From: Acidovorax sp.
Lineage (GTDB): Bacteria; Pseudomonadota; Gammaproteobacteria; Burkholderiales; Burkholderiaceae_C
Length of the DNA: 64,000 nucleotides
NCBI RefSeq assembly: GCF_021287135.1
Contig: NZ_JAJTBB010000022.1
Location: 1 to 64,000 of the forward strand
Reading direction: 5' to 3'
Below, piece after piece: positions 33,643 to 43,141 of this stretch; position 1 is the stretch's first letter, and each line of letters starts with the position of its first letter. The notes under the pieces were generated by a model that had not been told where the DNA came from, ran no database searches, and saw only the letters and a program-made list of their open reading frames with translations. The position numbers and the translations under genes were made by a program.

Positions 33643-34820
33643 TGAAACAACGACTGACGGTACTGGGTTCCACGGGATCCATCGGCACCAGCACGCTGGA
33701 CGTGGTGGCCCGCCATCCCGAGCGCTTCGAGGTGTTTGCGCTGAGTGCGGCCACCCAGGTGGACCTGCTGCTGGCCCAGTGCGCCCAGTTCAAGCCCCGC
33801 TTTGCCGTGATGGCCAGCCCAGCCCACGCGCAGGTGCTGGCTGAAAAAATCGAGGCAAATGGGCTTCCAACGCAGGTCCTGCAAGCGCAAGATGCTATTG
33901 AAGTGATAGCAAGCCATCCGGACGTGGATGCGGTCATGGCCGCCATCGTCGGTGCGGCGGGCCTGGCGCCCTGCCTGGCTGCGGCGCGGGCGGGCAAGCG
34001 CCTGCTGCTGGCCAACAAGGAAGCCCTGGTGGTGGGCGGTGGCCTGTTCATGCAGACGGTGCGTTCGGGCGGCGCCACGCTGCTGCCCATCGACAGCGAG
34101 CATTCCGCCATTTTCCAGTGCCTGCCGGAAGACCCCGCAACCTGGGCCGACCGGGTCGATTGCATTCTGCTGACGGCCTCGGGCGGGCCGTTCCGCCAGC
34201 GCGATCCCGCCACGCTGTCGCAGATCACCCCCGACCAGGCCTGCGCGCATCCCAATTTCTCAATGGGGCGCAAGATCTCGGTGGATTCCGCCACGATGAT
34301 GAACAAAGCCCTCGAAGTGATCGAGGCGCGCTGGCTGTTTGATCTGCACCCTGACCAGATCAAGGTGGTGATCCACCCCCAGCAGATCATCCACTCGATG
34401 GTGCAGTTCAAAGACGCATCCATCCTCGCCCAGCTGGGCACGCCCGACATGCGCGTGCCCATTGCCTGCGGCCTGGCGTGGCCCGAGCGCATCGCCAGCG
34501 GTGCCAGCCGGCTGGACTTTTCCAAGCTGGCGTCGCTGGCGTTCGAGGACGCTGACGCCCGCCGTTTCCCCGGCCTGCACCTGTCCTGGCAGGCGCTCAA
34601 GGCGGCCGAAGGCACGACGGCGGTGCTCAACGCCGCGAACGAGGTGGCCGTGGGCGCCTTCCTCTCAGGCCGGCTGCGGTTCGACCATATTCATGCGGTG
34701 AACCTTGCAACTTTGGACGCGGTCGCGCCCTCCAAGCCGGATTCGCTGGATGCCCTGCTGGATCTGGATGCGCAGGCGCGCAGTGCGGCCGAGCGCGCCG
34801 CAGACCGCCTGGCGGCCTGA
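33639..34820 (+). CDS. dxr: 1-deoxy-D-xylulose 5-phosphate reductoisomerase
   Basis: A 393-residue enzyme of the MEP isoprenoid pathway that makes MEP from DXP with NADPH. VLGSTGSIGTSTLD (residues 8-21), ANKEALV, SEHSAIFQCL, ASGGPF and SVDSATMMNKALEVIEA are intact. Residues about 69-92 are encoded by a sequence matching the dispersed repeat family and read in frame, in a region of the N-terminal domain where the family varies. It overlaps cdsA by four bases. Confidence 0.97.
   Translation: MMKQRLTVLGSTGSIGTSTLDVVARHPERFEVFALSAATQVDLLLAQCAQFKPRFAVMASPAHAQVLAEKIEANGLPTQVLQAQDAIEVIASHPDVDAVMAAIVGAAGLAPCLAAARAGKRLLLANKEALVVGGGLFMQTVRSGGATLLPIDSEHSAIFQCLPEDPATWADRVDCILLTASGGPFRQRDPATLSQITPDQACAHPNFSMGRKISVDSATMMNKALEVIEARWLFDLHPDQIKVVIHPQQIIHSMVQFKDASILAQLGTPDMRVPIACGLAWPERIASGASRLDFSKLASLAFEDADARRFPGLHLSWQALKAAEGTTAVLNAANEVAVGAFLSGRLRFDHIHAVNLATLDAVAPSKPDSLDALLDLDAQARSAAERAADRLAA
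33844..33912 (+). repeat. In-frame dispersed-repeat copy inside dxr
   Basis: The end reads GCAAGCGCAAGATGCTATTG, AAGTGATAGC, matching the repeat core GCAAGCGCAAGCAGCTAT...ATAGC, with an AAATCGAGGCAAATGG-like arm upstream. It is translated as LQAQDAIEVIA. No frame or stop problem results. Confidence 0.55.
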
Positions 34821-34851
34821 TCCTCCACCGCCCTGTACCGACCCGACGCCC

Positions 34852-36216
34852 ATGCTTCTCACTGTTGTTGCCTTTGTCGTCGCCCTGGGCGTCCTGATTG
34901 CCGTGCACGAGTACGGGCACTACCGCGTGGCCGTGGCGTGCGGCGTGAAGGTGCTGCGCTTTTCGGTCGGGTTCGGCCAGCCGCTGCTGCGCTGGCAGCC
35001 CAAGGGCTCGCCCACCGAGTTCGTGTTGGGCGCATTCCCCTTGGGCGGCTATGTGCGCATGCTGGACGAGCGGGAAGCGCCAGTGGCACCCGAAGAGCGG
35101 CACCTGGCCTTCAACACCCAGCCGTTGCGGTCCCGCGCCGCCATCGTGGCCGCCGGGCCGCTGGCAAACCTGCTGCTTGCCGTGCTGCTGTATTCCGCCG
35201 TCAACTGGAGCGGGGTGGACGAGCCCCGTGCCGTGCTGGCCAGCCCGGTGGCTGGCTCCGTCGCGCAGAACGCGGGGCTGCGGGGAGGCGAACTGGTGGC
35301 CCAGGCCGCGCTGGGCTCGGATGCCATGGAGCCCGTGCGGTCGTTCGAGGATCTGCGCTGGCTGCTGACCCGTGGCGCCCTGGAGGGCACCAACGTCCGC
35401 CTGGACGTGAAGCCGCAATCCGGAGGCGCGCACCGGGAAGTCCTGCTCGACATGTCCCGCATCGACAGCCGCGAGGCCGACGCACAGCTGTTCCGCAAGA
35501 TCGGCATCCTGGGGCCGTGGACGCGGCCGGTGATCGGTGAAGTCATGCCCGACGGCGCAGCCCAACGTGCCGGCCTGCGCCAGGGGGACGTGGTGCTCAA
35601 GATCGGTGCAACCGACGTGGTGGACGGGCAGCAGCTGCGCGAGCTGATCCGCCAGTCGGTGCGGGGGCAGGAACCCCTGGCACAGGCGTGGCGCGTGGAC
35701 CGGTCCGGCCAGATGCTCACGCTGGAGGTGCTGCCGGAGGTGAAGTCGGAACCTGGCGTCACCGTAGGCCGCATTGGCGCCTACGTGGGCGCTGCGCCCG
35801 AGCTGGTCACCGTGGAATACGGCGCGCTGGAGGGCGCCTGGGCGGGCGCCGCCAAGACCTGGGACGTGTCCCTGCTCACGCTTCGCATGATGGCGCGCAT
35901 GGTCATTGGCGAAGCGTCGGTCAAGAACCTGAGCGGCCCCTTGACGATTGCCGAATACGCGGGCCGTTCCGCCAGCCTGGGGATCTCGCAATACGTGATG
36001 TTCCTCGCCCTGATCAGCGTGAGCCTGGGCGTGTTGAACCTGCTGCCGTTGCCCGTCTTGGACGGGGGGCACCTGATGTATTATCTTTGGGAGGGTGTGA
36101 CCGGCAGGGGGGTCTCGGACGCTTGGATGGAGCGCCTCCAGCGTGGAGGCGTTGCTGTCTTGCTGCTCATGATGTCCATCGCCCTCTTCAACGATATCAC
36201 CCGGCTCTTTGGCTAA
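34852..36216 (+). CDS. rseP: RIP metalloprotease RseP
   Basis: A 454-residue site-2 membrane metalloprotease that cuts anti-sigma factor RseA and remnant signal peptides. The zinc motif HEYGH is at residues 19-23 in the first membrane span, two PDZ domains lie between (about 120-210 and 220-310), and LLPLPVLDGGHL near residue 396 gives the third zinc ligand. The start at 34852 places HEYGH properly. It is 31 bases after dxr. Confidence 0.97.
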   Translation: MLLTVVAFVVALGVLIAVHEYGHYRVAVACGVKVLRFSVGFGQPLLRWQPKGSPTEFVLGAFPLGGYVRMLDEREAPVAPEERHLAFNTQPLRSRAAIVAAGPLANLLLAVLLYSAVNWSGVDEPRAVLASPVAGSVAQNAGLRGGELVAQAALGSDAMEPVRSFEDLRWLLTRGALEGTNVRLDVKPQSGGAHREVLLDMSRIDSREADAQLFRKIGILGPWTRPVIGEVMPDGAAQRAGLRQGDVVLKIGATDVVDGQQLRELIRQSVRGQEPLAQAWRVDRSGQMLTLEVLPEVKSEPGVTVGRIGAYVGAAPELVTVEYGALEGAWAGAAKTWDVSLLTLRMMARMVIGEASVKNLSGPLTIAEYAGRSASLGISQYVMFLALISVSLGVLNLLPLPVLDGGHLMYYLWEGVTGRGVSDAWMERLQRGGVAVLLLMMSIALFNDITRLFG

Positions 36217-36261
36217 CACTTCTGCCGCATTTGCACTGCAAGCGCGGCACCCGCTTCATTC

Positions 36262-38559
36262 ATGAAAAAACACATCAATCGACTGGGCGTACGCACCGCA
36301 TCGGCCGTTGCAGCCATGGTTTTTGCCGCCAATGCGGCATGGGCCCTGGAGCCTTTCAAGGTGCAGGATATCCGCGTCGAAGGCTTGCAGCGCGTGGAGC
36401 CCGGCACCGTGTTTGCGTCCATGCCGCTGCGGGTCGGTGACGACTACAACGACGAAAAGGGCGCCGCCGCCATTCGGGCATTGTTCGGCCTGGGCCTGTT
36501 CAAGGACGTGCGCCTGGAGGCCGTTGGCAACGTGCTGGTCGTGGTGGTGGAAGAGCGCCCGACCGTCGCCGACGTGGACTTTGCCGGCACGCGCGAATTC
36601 GACAAGGACGTGCTCAAGAAGGCCATGCGGGACGTGGGCCTGACCGAGGGACGGCCCTACGATAAGGCACTGACCGACCGCGCGGAGCAGGAGCTCAAGC
36701 GCCAGTACATCAACAAGAGCCTGTACGGCGCCGAAGTGGTCACGACCGTGACGCCTATCGAGCGCAACCGGGTGAACCTGACCTTCACCGTGGTGGAGGG
36801 CGAGCCTGCCCGCATCAAGGAAGTCCGCATCGTGGGCAACAAGGCTTTCAGTGAATCCACGCTCACGGGGCTTTTCGACCAGGACACGGGCGGCTGGCTC
36901 AGCTGGTACACCAAGTCCGATCGTTACTCGCGTGCCAAGCTCAACGCGGACCTGGAAACCCTGCGCTCGTACTACCTGCAGCGCGGCTATCTGGAGTTCC
37001 GCGTGGACTCCACCCAGGTGGCCATCTCCCCGGACAAGCAGGACATCTCCATCACCGTGAACGTCACGGAAGGCGAGCGCTACGTGGTGTCGGGCGTGAA
37101 GCTGGAGGGCAACTACCTGGACCGCGAGGACGAGTTCAAGTCCCTGGTCAAGATCCGCGCCGGTGAGCCCTACAACGCTGACCAGGTCACCGAAACCACC
37201 AAGGCCTTTTCCGAATACTTCTCCCGTTTCGGCTTTGCGTTTGCGCGCGTGGAAGCCGTGCCGGAGATCGACCGCGTCAACAACCGGGTGGCCTTCGTCC
37301 TGCAGGCCGAGCCGTCGCGCCGGGCCTACGTGCGCCGCATCAATGTGAGCGGCAACAACCGCACGCGGGACGAGGTGATCCGGCGTGAGTTCCGCCAGTA
37401 CGAAGCCTCGTGGTACGACGGCGAGAAGATCCGCCTCTCGCGCGACCGCGTGGACCGCCTGGGCTTCTTTACGGAAGTGAACGTGGAGACCCAGGAAGTC
37501 CCGGGCTCTCCCGATCAGGTGGACCTGGTGGTCAACGTGGCGGAAAAGCCCACCGGCTCGCTGCAGATGGGCGTGGGCTTCTCCAGTGCCGAGAAGGTGT
37601 CGCTGTCCTTCGGCATCAAGCAGGAAAACATCTTTGGCTCGGGCAACTACCTGGGCATCGACGTCAATACCAGCAAGTACCGCCGCACCCTGGTGTTCAG
37701 CACCACCAACCCGTACTTCACCCCTGAAGGCATTTCGCGCACGCTGGACGTGTACTACCGCACGGACAAGCCGTACGAAGACCAGGGTGGCAACTACCAG
37801 TTGGTCACCACCGGGACCTCGGTGCGTTTCGGCGTGCCCTTCAGCGAAACCGACACGGTGTTCTTCGGGGGCGGGCTGGAGCAAACCAAGATCAAGCCCG
37901 GCACCAACATCCCCGCGACCTACCTGGCCTATGCCGACCAGTTCGGCTACAGCAGCACCTCCATTCCCCTGACCGTCGGCTGGTCGCGGGACGACCGGGA
38001 CAGCGCCCTGGCGCCCAATTCGGGCCGCTACCAGCGCCTGAACTCCGAGTGGTCGGTGGCGGGTGATGCCCGCTACGTGCGCGCGAACTACCAGTACCAG
38101 CAGTACGTGCCCCTCAACAAGCGCTTCACCATCGCTTTCAATGGCGAACTGGGGCTGGGCAAGGGCTTGAACGGCCGCCCCTTCCCGGTGTTCAAGAACT
38201 TCTATTCGGGCGGCCTGGGCTCGGTGCGCGGCTTTGACCAAGGTACGCTGGGGCCGCGCGACGTGACCGGCGCATCGCTGGGCGGCCCCAAGAAGGTGAC
38301 CCTGAATGCGGAATTGATCGCGCCCTTCCCGGGGGCGGGCAATGACCGGACCCTGCGTGTCTTCACTTTCGTCGACGTGGGCAATGTGTACGGAGAGAAC
38401 GAGAAGGTCTCGTTCAGCGACATGCGTTCCTCCGTGGGTGTGGGCTTGAGCTGGATTTCCCCGCTCGGTCCGCTGCGCCTGGCCTTTGCGCAACCGGTGC
38501 GCAAGTTTGCCGGCGATAGAATCCAGAAACTGCAATTCCAGATCGGAACGTCTTTCTAA
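36262..38559 (+). CDS. bamA: Outer-membrane assembly factor BamA
   Basis: A 765-residue Omp85 protein that inserts beta-barrel proteins into the outer membrane. A signal peptide ends near A28 (AWA then LEP), five POTRA domains occupy about 30-425, and the barrel follows with the VRGF segment (SGGLGSVRGFDQGTLGPRD) near residue 660. The C-terminal phenylalanine fits an outer-membrane signal. The stop overlaps the skp start by one base. Confidence 0.98.
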   Translation: MKKHINRLGVRTASAVAAMVFAANAAWALEPFKVQDIRVEGLQRVEPGTVFASMPLRVGDDYNDEKGAAAIRALFGLGLFKDVRLEAVGNVLVVVVEERPTVADVDFAGTREFDKDVLKKAMRDVGLTEGRPYDKALTDRAEQELKRQYINKSLYGAEVVTTVTPIERNRVNLTFTVVEGEPARIKEVRIVGNKAFSESTLTGLFDQDTGGWLSWYTKSDRYSRAKLNADLETLRSYYLQRGYLEFRVDSTQVAISPDKQDISITVNVTEGERYVVSGVKLEGNYLDREDEFKSLVKIRAGEPYNADQVTETTKAFSEYFSRFGFAFARVEAVPEIDRVNNRVAFVLQAEPSRRAYVRRINVSGNNRTRDEVIRREFRQYEASWYDGEKIRLSRDRVDRLGFFTEVNVETQEVPGSPDQVDLVVNVAEKPTGSLQMGVGFSSAEKVSLSFGIKQENIFGSGNYLGIDVNTSKYRRTLVFSTTNPYFTPEGISRTLDVYYRTDKPYEDQGGNYQLVTTGTSVRFGVPFSETDTVFFGGGLEQTKIKPGTNIPATYLAYADQFGYSSTSIPLTVGWSRDDRDSALAPNSGRYQRLNSEWSVAGDARYVRANYQYQQYVPLNKRFTIAFNGELGLGKGLNGRPFPVFKNFYSGGLGSVRGFDQGTLGPRDVTGASLGGPKKVTLNAELIAPFPGAGNDRTLRVFTFVDVGNVYGENEKVSFSDMRSSVGVGLSWISPLGPLRLAFAQPVRKFAGDRIQKLQFQIGTSF

Positions 38560-39077
38560 TGAAATCCTTTTCTCGCCATATTTCTTTGGCCCTGCTGCTG
38601 GGCTCGGTGGCCCTGGCAGCTCCTGTGCAGGCCCAGGAGTTCAAGGCTGGGTTTGTCAACACGGACCGCATCTTCCGCGAGGCCAATACCGCGAAGGCTG
38701 CGCAAGCCAAGCTGGAGCAGGAATTTTCTCGCCGTGAGAAGGAGCTGGTGGACATGGGCAATACCCTGAAGACCGCCTCCGAAAAGTTCGAACGGGAAGC
38801 CCCCACCATGGCCGAAAGCCAGCGCACCACCCGTCAGCGCCAGCTGGTGGACCAGGACCGCGAGTTCCAGCGCAAGCGCCGTGAATTCCAGGAAGACCTG
38901 AGCGCACGCAAGAACGAAGAACTCTCGCAGGTGCTCGAGCGTGCCAACAAGGTCGTCAAGCAAGTTGCCGAGACCGAGAAGTACGACGTGATCCTGCAAG
39001 AGGCGGTGTACATCAATCCCAAGCACGACATCACCGACAAGGTGATCAAGGCGCTGAATGCCTCCGCTGGCAAGTAA
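38559..39077 (+). CDS. skp: OmpH/Skp periplasmic chaperone
   Basis: A 172-residue periplasmic chaperone carrying unfolded outer-membrane proteins to the BAM complex. The signal peptide ends after A25 (VQA then QEF). The mature part is a core strand FVNTDRIFREA and long charged coiled-coil helices (about 45-140), the tentacles of the trimer, closing with a strand that includes ILQEAVYINP. It is coupled to bamA by the TAATG junction. Confidence 0.95.
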   Translation: MKSFSRHISLALLLGSVALAAPVQAQEFKAGFVNTDRIFREANTAKAAQAKLEQEFSRREKELVDMGNTLKTASEKFEREAPTMAESQRTTRQRQLVDQDREFQRKRREFQEDLSARKNEELSQVLERANKVVKQVAETEKYDVILQEAVYINPKHDITDKVIKALNASAGK

Positions 39078-39110
39078 GGCAGCAGCGTCGCAGCGCTGGG
39101 TAGGTGGCGC

Positions 39111-40094
39111 GTGAGCCTGCTACTTGGGGACATTGTCGATGCCCTCGGGGGAACGCTGGAAGGGGGAGCGCGCGATGTGGTCATCTCCCGCATCGCGCCC
39201 CTGGAGATTGCCGGTCCAGGTGACCTCAGTTTCCTGAGCAATCCGCGCTACCAGCAGCAACTGGCCGCCACCCGGGCGGCCTGTGTCATTGTGGCGCCCG
39301 CGCTGCGGGGCGCGGCACTGGCACGCGGGGCCTGCATCGTGGCCGACAACCCCTACGTGTACTTTGCCCGCGCAACGCAACTGTGGCGCCAGCAAGGGCC
39401 GGCTGGGGTGCGCCAAGCCGGCGTTCACCCGAGTGCGGTGGTGGACCCGTCTGCGCAGGTGCATCCCAGCGCCAGCATCGGCCCGCTGTGCGTGGTGGAG
39501 AGGGGCGCTGTCATCGGTGCTGGCACGGTGCTGAAGTCCCGGGTCACCGTGGGCGAGGACTGCCGCATTGGCGAACGCTGCATCGTGCATGCGGGCGTGG
39601 TGATCGGTGCCGATGGTTTTGGCTTTGCTCCCGAGCAGGGCCGCTGGGTCAAGATCGAGCAGCTGGGTGCCGTGCGCATCGGCGACGACGTGGAGATCGG
39701 TGCCAACACCTGCATCGACCGCGGTGCGCTGCAAGACACGGAGATCGAAGACGGCGTCAAGCTCGACAATCTCATCCAGATCGGCCACAACGTTCGCATC
39801 GGAAAGCACTCGGCCATGGCCGGGTGCGTGGGCGTGGCCGGCAGTGCGACCATTGGCGCCCATTGCACCGTGGGTGGCGGGGCGATTGTGCTGGGCCACC
39901 TGGAGCTGGCCGACCATGTGCACATCTCGGCCGCCACGGTGGTCACGCGTTCGCTCACGCAGCCGGGCCAGTACACCGGCATGTTTCCCATCGACGACAA
40001 TGCGCGCTGGGAAAAGAACGCTGCGACACTCAAACAATTGCACAGCTTGCGCGAGCGCATCAAGGCGCTGGAGCAGGCACTGAAAGCAGCATGA
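39111..40094 (+). CDS. lpxD: UDP-3-O-acylglucosamine N-acyltransferase
   Basis: A 327-residue lipid A enzyme that adds the second 3-hydroxyacyl chain. An N-terminal uridine-binding domain (about 1-95) precedes a left-handed beta-helix of hexapeptide repeats (about 100-290), including [20 protein letters not shown] with the catalytic His. A short helical C-terminus follows. The start is GTG at 39111 with AGGTGG upstream. Confidence 0.97.
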   Translation: MSLLLGDIVDALGGTLEGGARDVVISRIAPLEIAGPGDLSFLSNPRYQQQLAATRAACVIVAPALRGAALARGACIVADNPYVYFARATQLWRQQGPAGVRQAGVHPSAVVDPSAQVHPSASIGPLCVVERGAVIGAGTVLKSRVTVGEDCRIGERCIVHAGVVIGADGFGFAPEQGRWVKIEQLGAVRIGDDVEIGANTCIDRGALQDTEIEDGVKLDNLIQIGHNVRIGKHSAMAGCVGVAGSATIGAHCTVGGGAIVLGHLELADHVHISAATVVTRSLTQPGQYTGMFPIDDNARWEKNAATLKQLHSLRERIKALEQALKAA

Positions 40095-40110
40095 ACGGAA
40101 GAACAATTCG

Positions 40111-40551
40111 ATGATGGATATCCACGCAATTCTCAAGCAACTGCCCCACCGCTACCCGTTTCTACTGGTGGACAAGGTGATCGAGCTGGAGAGCAATGCA
40201 CGCATCAAGGCCATCAAGAATGTGACCTTCAACGAGCCTTACTTCATGGGCCACTTTCCAGGCCGGCCGGTGATGCCGGGCGTTCTGATACTGGAGGCCC
40301 TGGCCCAGGCGGCCGGGCTGCTGGCCTTTGACGCCATGGGCAAGGTGCCCGACGAAAACAACATCTACTATTTCGTGGGCATCGACGGTGCGCGTTTCAA
40401 GCGCCCGGTGGAGCCGGGGGACCAGCTGGTGCTGTCCATCACCATCGACCGCGTGCGCGGCGGCATCTGGAAGTTCAAGGGCGTTGCCAGCGTGGGCGAC
40501 GATGTGGCCTGCGAGGCCGAACTGATGTGCACCATGCGCAGCGTGGGCTGA
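40111..40551 (+). CDS. fabZ: 3-hydroxyacyl-ACP dehydratase FabZ
   Basis: A 146-residue hot-dog fold dehydratase of fatty-acid elongation. [13 protein letters not shown] near residue 11, [20 protein letters not shown] with the active His and Glu, and the C-terminal [10 protein letters not shown] strand are standard. Here, as in many proteobacteria, it sits inside the lipid A genes, 16 bases after lpxD, balancing acyl chains between fatty-acid and lipid A synthesis. Confidence 0.98.
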   Translation: MMDIHAILKQLPHRYPFLLVDKVIELESNARIKAIKNVTFNEPYFMGHFPGRPVMPGVLILEALAQAAGLLAFDAMGKVPDENNIYYFVGIDGARFKRPVEPGDQLVLSITIDRVRGGIWKFKGVASVGDDVACEAELMCTMRSVG

Positions 40552-40569
40552 CAAGGGTTGTTGTCGAAC

Positions 40570-41358
40570 GTGAGCAATATCCATCCCACTGCCCTGGTGG
40601 CAGAAGGCGCTGTTCTGGACCCCACCGTCACGGTCGGGCCCTACACCGTCATCGGCCCGCACGTGAAGGTCGGCGCCGGGACGGTCATCGGGCCGCACTG
40701 CGTGGTGGAAGGGCACACCACGATCGGGCAGGACAACCGCATCTTCCAGTTTGCCTCGGTCGGCGCGGCCAACCAGGACAAGAAATACCGCAACGAGCCG
40801 TGTGAGCTCGTCATCGGCGACCGCAACACGATCCGCGAGTTCTGCACGCTCCATGTGGGCACGGTGCAGGACAAGTCCGTCACGCGCGTGGGCAGCGACA
40901 ACTGGATCATGGCCTACACGCACATCGCGCACGATTGCGTGGTGGGCAACCACACCACGCTGGCCAACAACACGACGCTGGGCGGCCACGTGGAGCTGGG
41001 CGACTGGGTCACGGTGGGTGGCCTGGCTGGCATTCACCAGTTCGTGAAGGTGGGCGCCCATGCCATGGTGGGTTTTGCGAGCGCCGTCTCGCAGGACGTG
41101 CCGCCGTTCCTGCTGGTGGACGGCAACCCGCTCGCGGTGCATGGCATCAACACCGTGGGCTTGCGCCGGCGCGATTTCAGCAATGAGCGCATCGCGGTGA
41201 TCAAGCAGATGCACAAGCTGCTGTACCGTGAGGGGCGCACGCTGGCTGAAGCGCGCGGCGCGATCGAGGCGCTGGCGCAGTCCGCGCCCCATGCCGCAGC
41301 GGACGTGGCCGCGATGAGCGGCTTCCTTGCGGCCGCCACCCGCGGCATTGCCCGCTGA
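40570..41358 (+). CDS. lpxA: UDP-N-acetylglucosamine acyltransferase
   Basis: A 262-residue first enzyme of lipid A synthesis. The N-terminal beta-helix has hexapeptide repeats with the catalytic His in [14 protein letters not shown], and the C-terminal helices hold [13 protein letters not shown]. The GTG at 40570 gives exactly the E. coli length (262) and the usual start SNIHPTALV; two TTG codons upstream overlap the ribosome site AAGGG and are unsuitable. Confidence 0.97.
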   Translation: MSNIHPTALVAEGAVLDPTVTVGPYTVIGPHVKVGAGTVIGPHCVVEGHTTIGQDNRIFQFASVGAANQDKKYRNEPCELVIGDRNTIREFCTLHVGTVQDKSVTRVGSDNWIMAYTHIAHDCVVGNHTTLANNTTLGGHVELGDWVTVGGLAGIHQFVKVGAHAMVGFASAVSQDVPPFLLVDGNPLAVHGINTVGLRRRDFSNERIAVIKQMHKLLYREGRTLAEARGAIEALAQSAPHAAADVAAMSGFLAAATRGIAR

Positions 41359-41363
41359 CTGCC

Positions 41364-42527
41364 GTGGAACCCCGGTTCGCGATGGTCGCGGGCGAGGCGT
41401 CTGGCGATCTGCTGGCCGGCCTGCTGTTGGATGGGCTCCAGGCCTGCTGGCCGACGCTGCAGTCCTTTGGCATCGGCGGGCCGCAGATGGTGCGGCGCGG
41501 CTTTGATGCCCGCTGGCCCAGCGACAAGCTGGCCGTGCACGGCTACAGCCTTGAAGTCCTGCGCCGCCTGCGCGAATTGCTCGGCATCCGCAAGCAGCTG
41601 CGCGCGCGCCTGCTGGCCGAGCGGCCCGATGTTTTCATTGGCGTGGATGCGCCCGATTTCAACCTCGCGCTGGAGGCCGACCTGCGTGCCGCGGGAATCA
41701 AGACGGTGCACTTTGTCTGCCCGTCCATCTGGGCATGGCGCGCCCACCGGGTCGAGAAGATCCGGCGCAGCGCCGACCATGTGCTGTGCATCTTCCCGTT
41801 CGAGCCGGAACTGCTGGCGCGCCATGGCATTGCGGCCACCTATGTGGGGCATCCCCTGGCCAGCGTCATCCCCATGGCACCGGACCGCAGCGCGGCCCGC
41901 ACGGCGCTGGGCCTCGCGGCCGAGGACGAGGACGAGGTGCTGGCCATCCTGCCGGGCAGCCGGTCGGCCGAGATCCAATACATTGCTCCACCCTTTTTTG
42001 CGGCTGCAGCGCTGATCCATAAAGCGCGGCCTGCTACAAAATTCATAGTTCCCGCCGTGCCTGCATTGCAGGGCCGGATCGAACAACTGGTGCTTGCCGC
42101 GGGGCTGCGGGGTGTGGTGCGCGTGGTCACCGGGCAGTCGCACGCCGTGCTGGCCGCCTGCGATGCCACGCTCATCGCCAGCGGCACCGCCACGCTGGAG
42201 GCGGCCTTGTTCAAGCGCCCCATGGTCATCGGCTACCACATGCACCCGTTGAGCTGGTGGCTGATGCGGCGCAAGCAGCTGCAACCCTGGGTGGGGCTGC
42301 CAAACATCCTGTCGGGTGAGTTCGTGGTGCCGGAGCTGATCCAGGACGCGGCCACTCCGCAGGCTTTGTGCGAGGCCACCGTGCAGTGGCTGGATGCTCG
42401 CCAGCACCATCCCGAGAAAATCACCGCTCTGGAGCAGCGCTTTGAGGCGTTGCACCGAAGCCTGCTTCGCAACACTCCCCAACTGGCTGCCGATGCGATC
42501 CAGAAAGTCCTCCACCAAGGTGCCTGA
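41364..42527 (+). CDS. lpxB: Lipid A disaccharide synthase
   Basis: A 387-residue family 19 glycosyltransferase that joins UDP-2,3-diacylglucosamine and lipid [14 protein letters not shown] (residues 7-19), [31 protein letters not shown] and [11 protein letters not shown] are conserved. The start is GTG, five bases after lpxA. A stretch near 42021-42050 resembles the core of the dispersed repeat, but the protein length is normal. Confidence 0.97.
   Translation: MEPRFAMVAGEASGDLLAGLLLDGLQACWPTLQSFGIGGPQMVRRGFDARWPSDKLAVHGYSLEVLRRLRELLGIRKQLRARLLAERPDVFIGVDAPDFNLALEADLRAAGIKTVHFVCPSIWAWRAHRVEKIRRSADHVLCIFPFEPELLARHGIAATYVGHPLASVIPMAPDRSAARTALGLAAEDEDEVLAILPGSRSAEIQYIAPPFFAAAALIHKARPATKFIVPAVPALQGRIEQLVLAAGLRGVVRVVTGQSHAVLAACDATLIASGTATLEAALFKRPMVIGYHMHPLSWWLMRRKQLQPWVGLPNILSGEFVVPELIQDAATPQALCEATVQWLDARQHHPEKITALEQRFEALHRSLLRNTPQLAADAIQKVLHQGA
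42021..42050 (+). repeat. Possible degenerate dispersed-repeat core inside lpxB
   Basis: AAAGCGCGGCCTGCTACAAA followed by ATTCATAG resembles GCGCAAGCTGCTAT...ATAG in the same reading frame as the copies in rlmB and the DUF4149 gene (ARPATKFIV here). The match is short and the family length is unchanged, so chance is possible. Confidence 0.25.
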
Positions 42528-43122
42528 GCAAGCCTGCCTTCCCTGGCAGCCGCCCGGTCTGCTGGCCGGCGTGGACGAGGCCGGGCGCGGTCCGCTGGCG
42601 GGGCCGGTGGTGGCGGCCGCCGTGATCCTGGACGACCTGAACCCCATTGCCGGGCTGGCAGATTCCAAGAAGCTCACGCCCGCGCGGCGCGAGAAGCTCT
42701 ACGACGAAATCCGCGCCAAGGCGCTGTGCTGCAGCATCGCCGAAGCCAGCGTGGAAGAGATCGATCAGCTCAACATCCTGCAGGCCACCCTTTTGGCCAT
42801 GCGCCGTGCCGTGCTGGGTTTGCGCCTCAAGCCCGTGATGGTGCTGGTGGACGGCAACCGCCTTCCCACGCTGGGCATCCAGGCCGAGGCCATTGTCAAG
42901 GGCGACGCCCTGGTGCCTTCGATCTCGGCCGCCTCCATCCTGGCCAAGGTGCACCGCGACCGCTGGTGCGAGCAGGTGCATGCGGAATACCCGCAGTACG
43001 GCTTTGCCGGACACAAGGGGTACGGTACGGCGCTGCACCTGTCCGCCCTGCGCGAGCACGGCGCCTGCGTGTACCACCGGCGCACGTTCGCACCCGTGGC
43101 CGAAACGCTGCAAAGCGCCTGA
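42520..43122 (+). CDS. rnhB: Ribonuclease HII
   Basis: A 200-residue RNase HII that removes ribonucleotides from DNA-RNA hybrids. [19 protein letters not shown] carries the first Asp-Glu pair, VLVDGNR the third acid and the [13 protein letters not shown] region the last. The GTG at 42520 overlaps the lpxB stop by eight bases and gives the standard length; an ATG nine codons upstream has no ribosome site. Confidence 0.95.
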   Translation: MPEQACLPWQPPGLLAGVDEAGRGPLAGPVVAAAVILDDLNPIAGLADSKKLTPARREKLYDEIRAKALCCSIAEASVEEIDQLNILQATLLAMRRAVLGLRLKPVMVLVDGNRLPTLGIQAEAIVKGDALVPSISAASILAKVHRDRWCEQVHAEYPQYGFAGHKGYGTALHLSALREHGACVYHRRTFAPVAETLQSA

Positions 43123-43141
43123 CCCGCTGCAAGCTTTTTAC

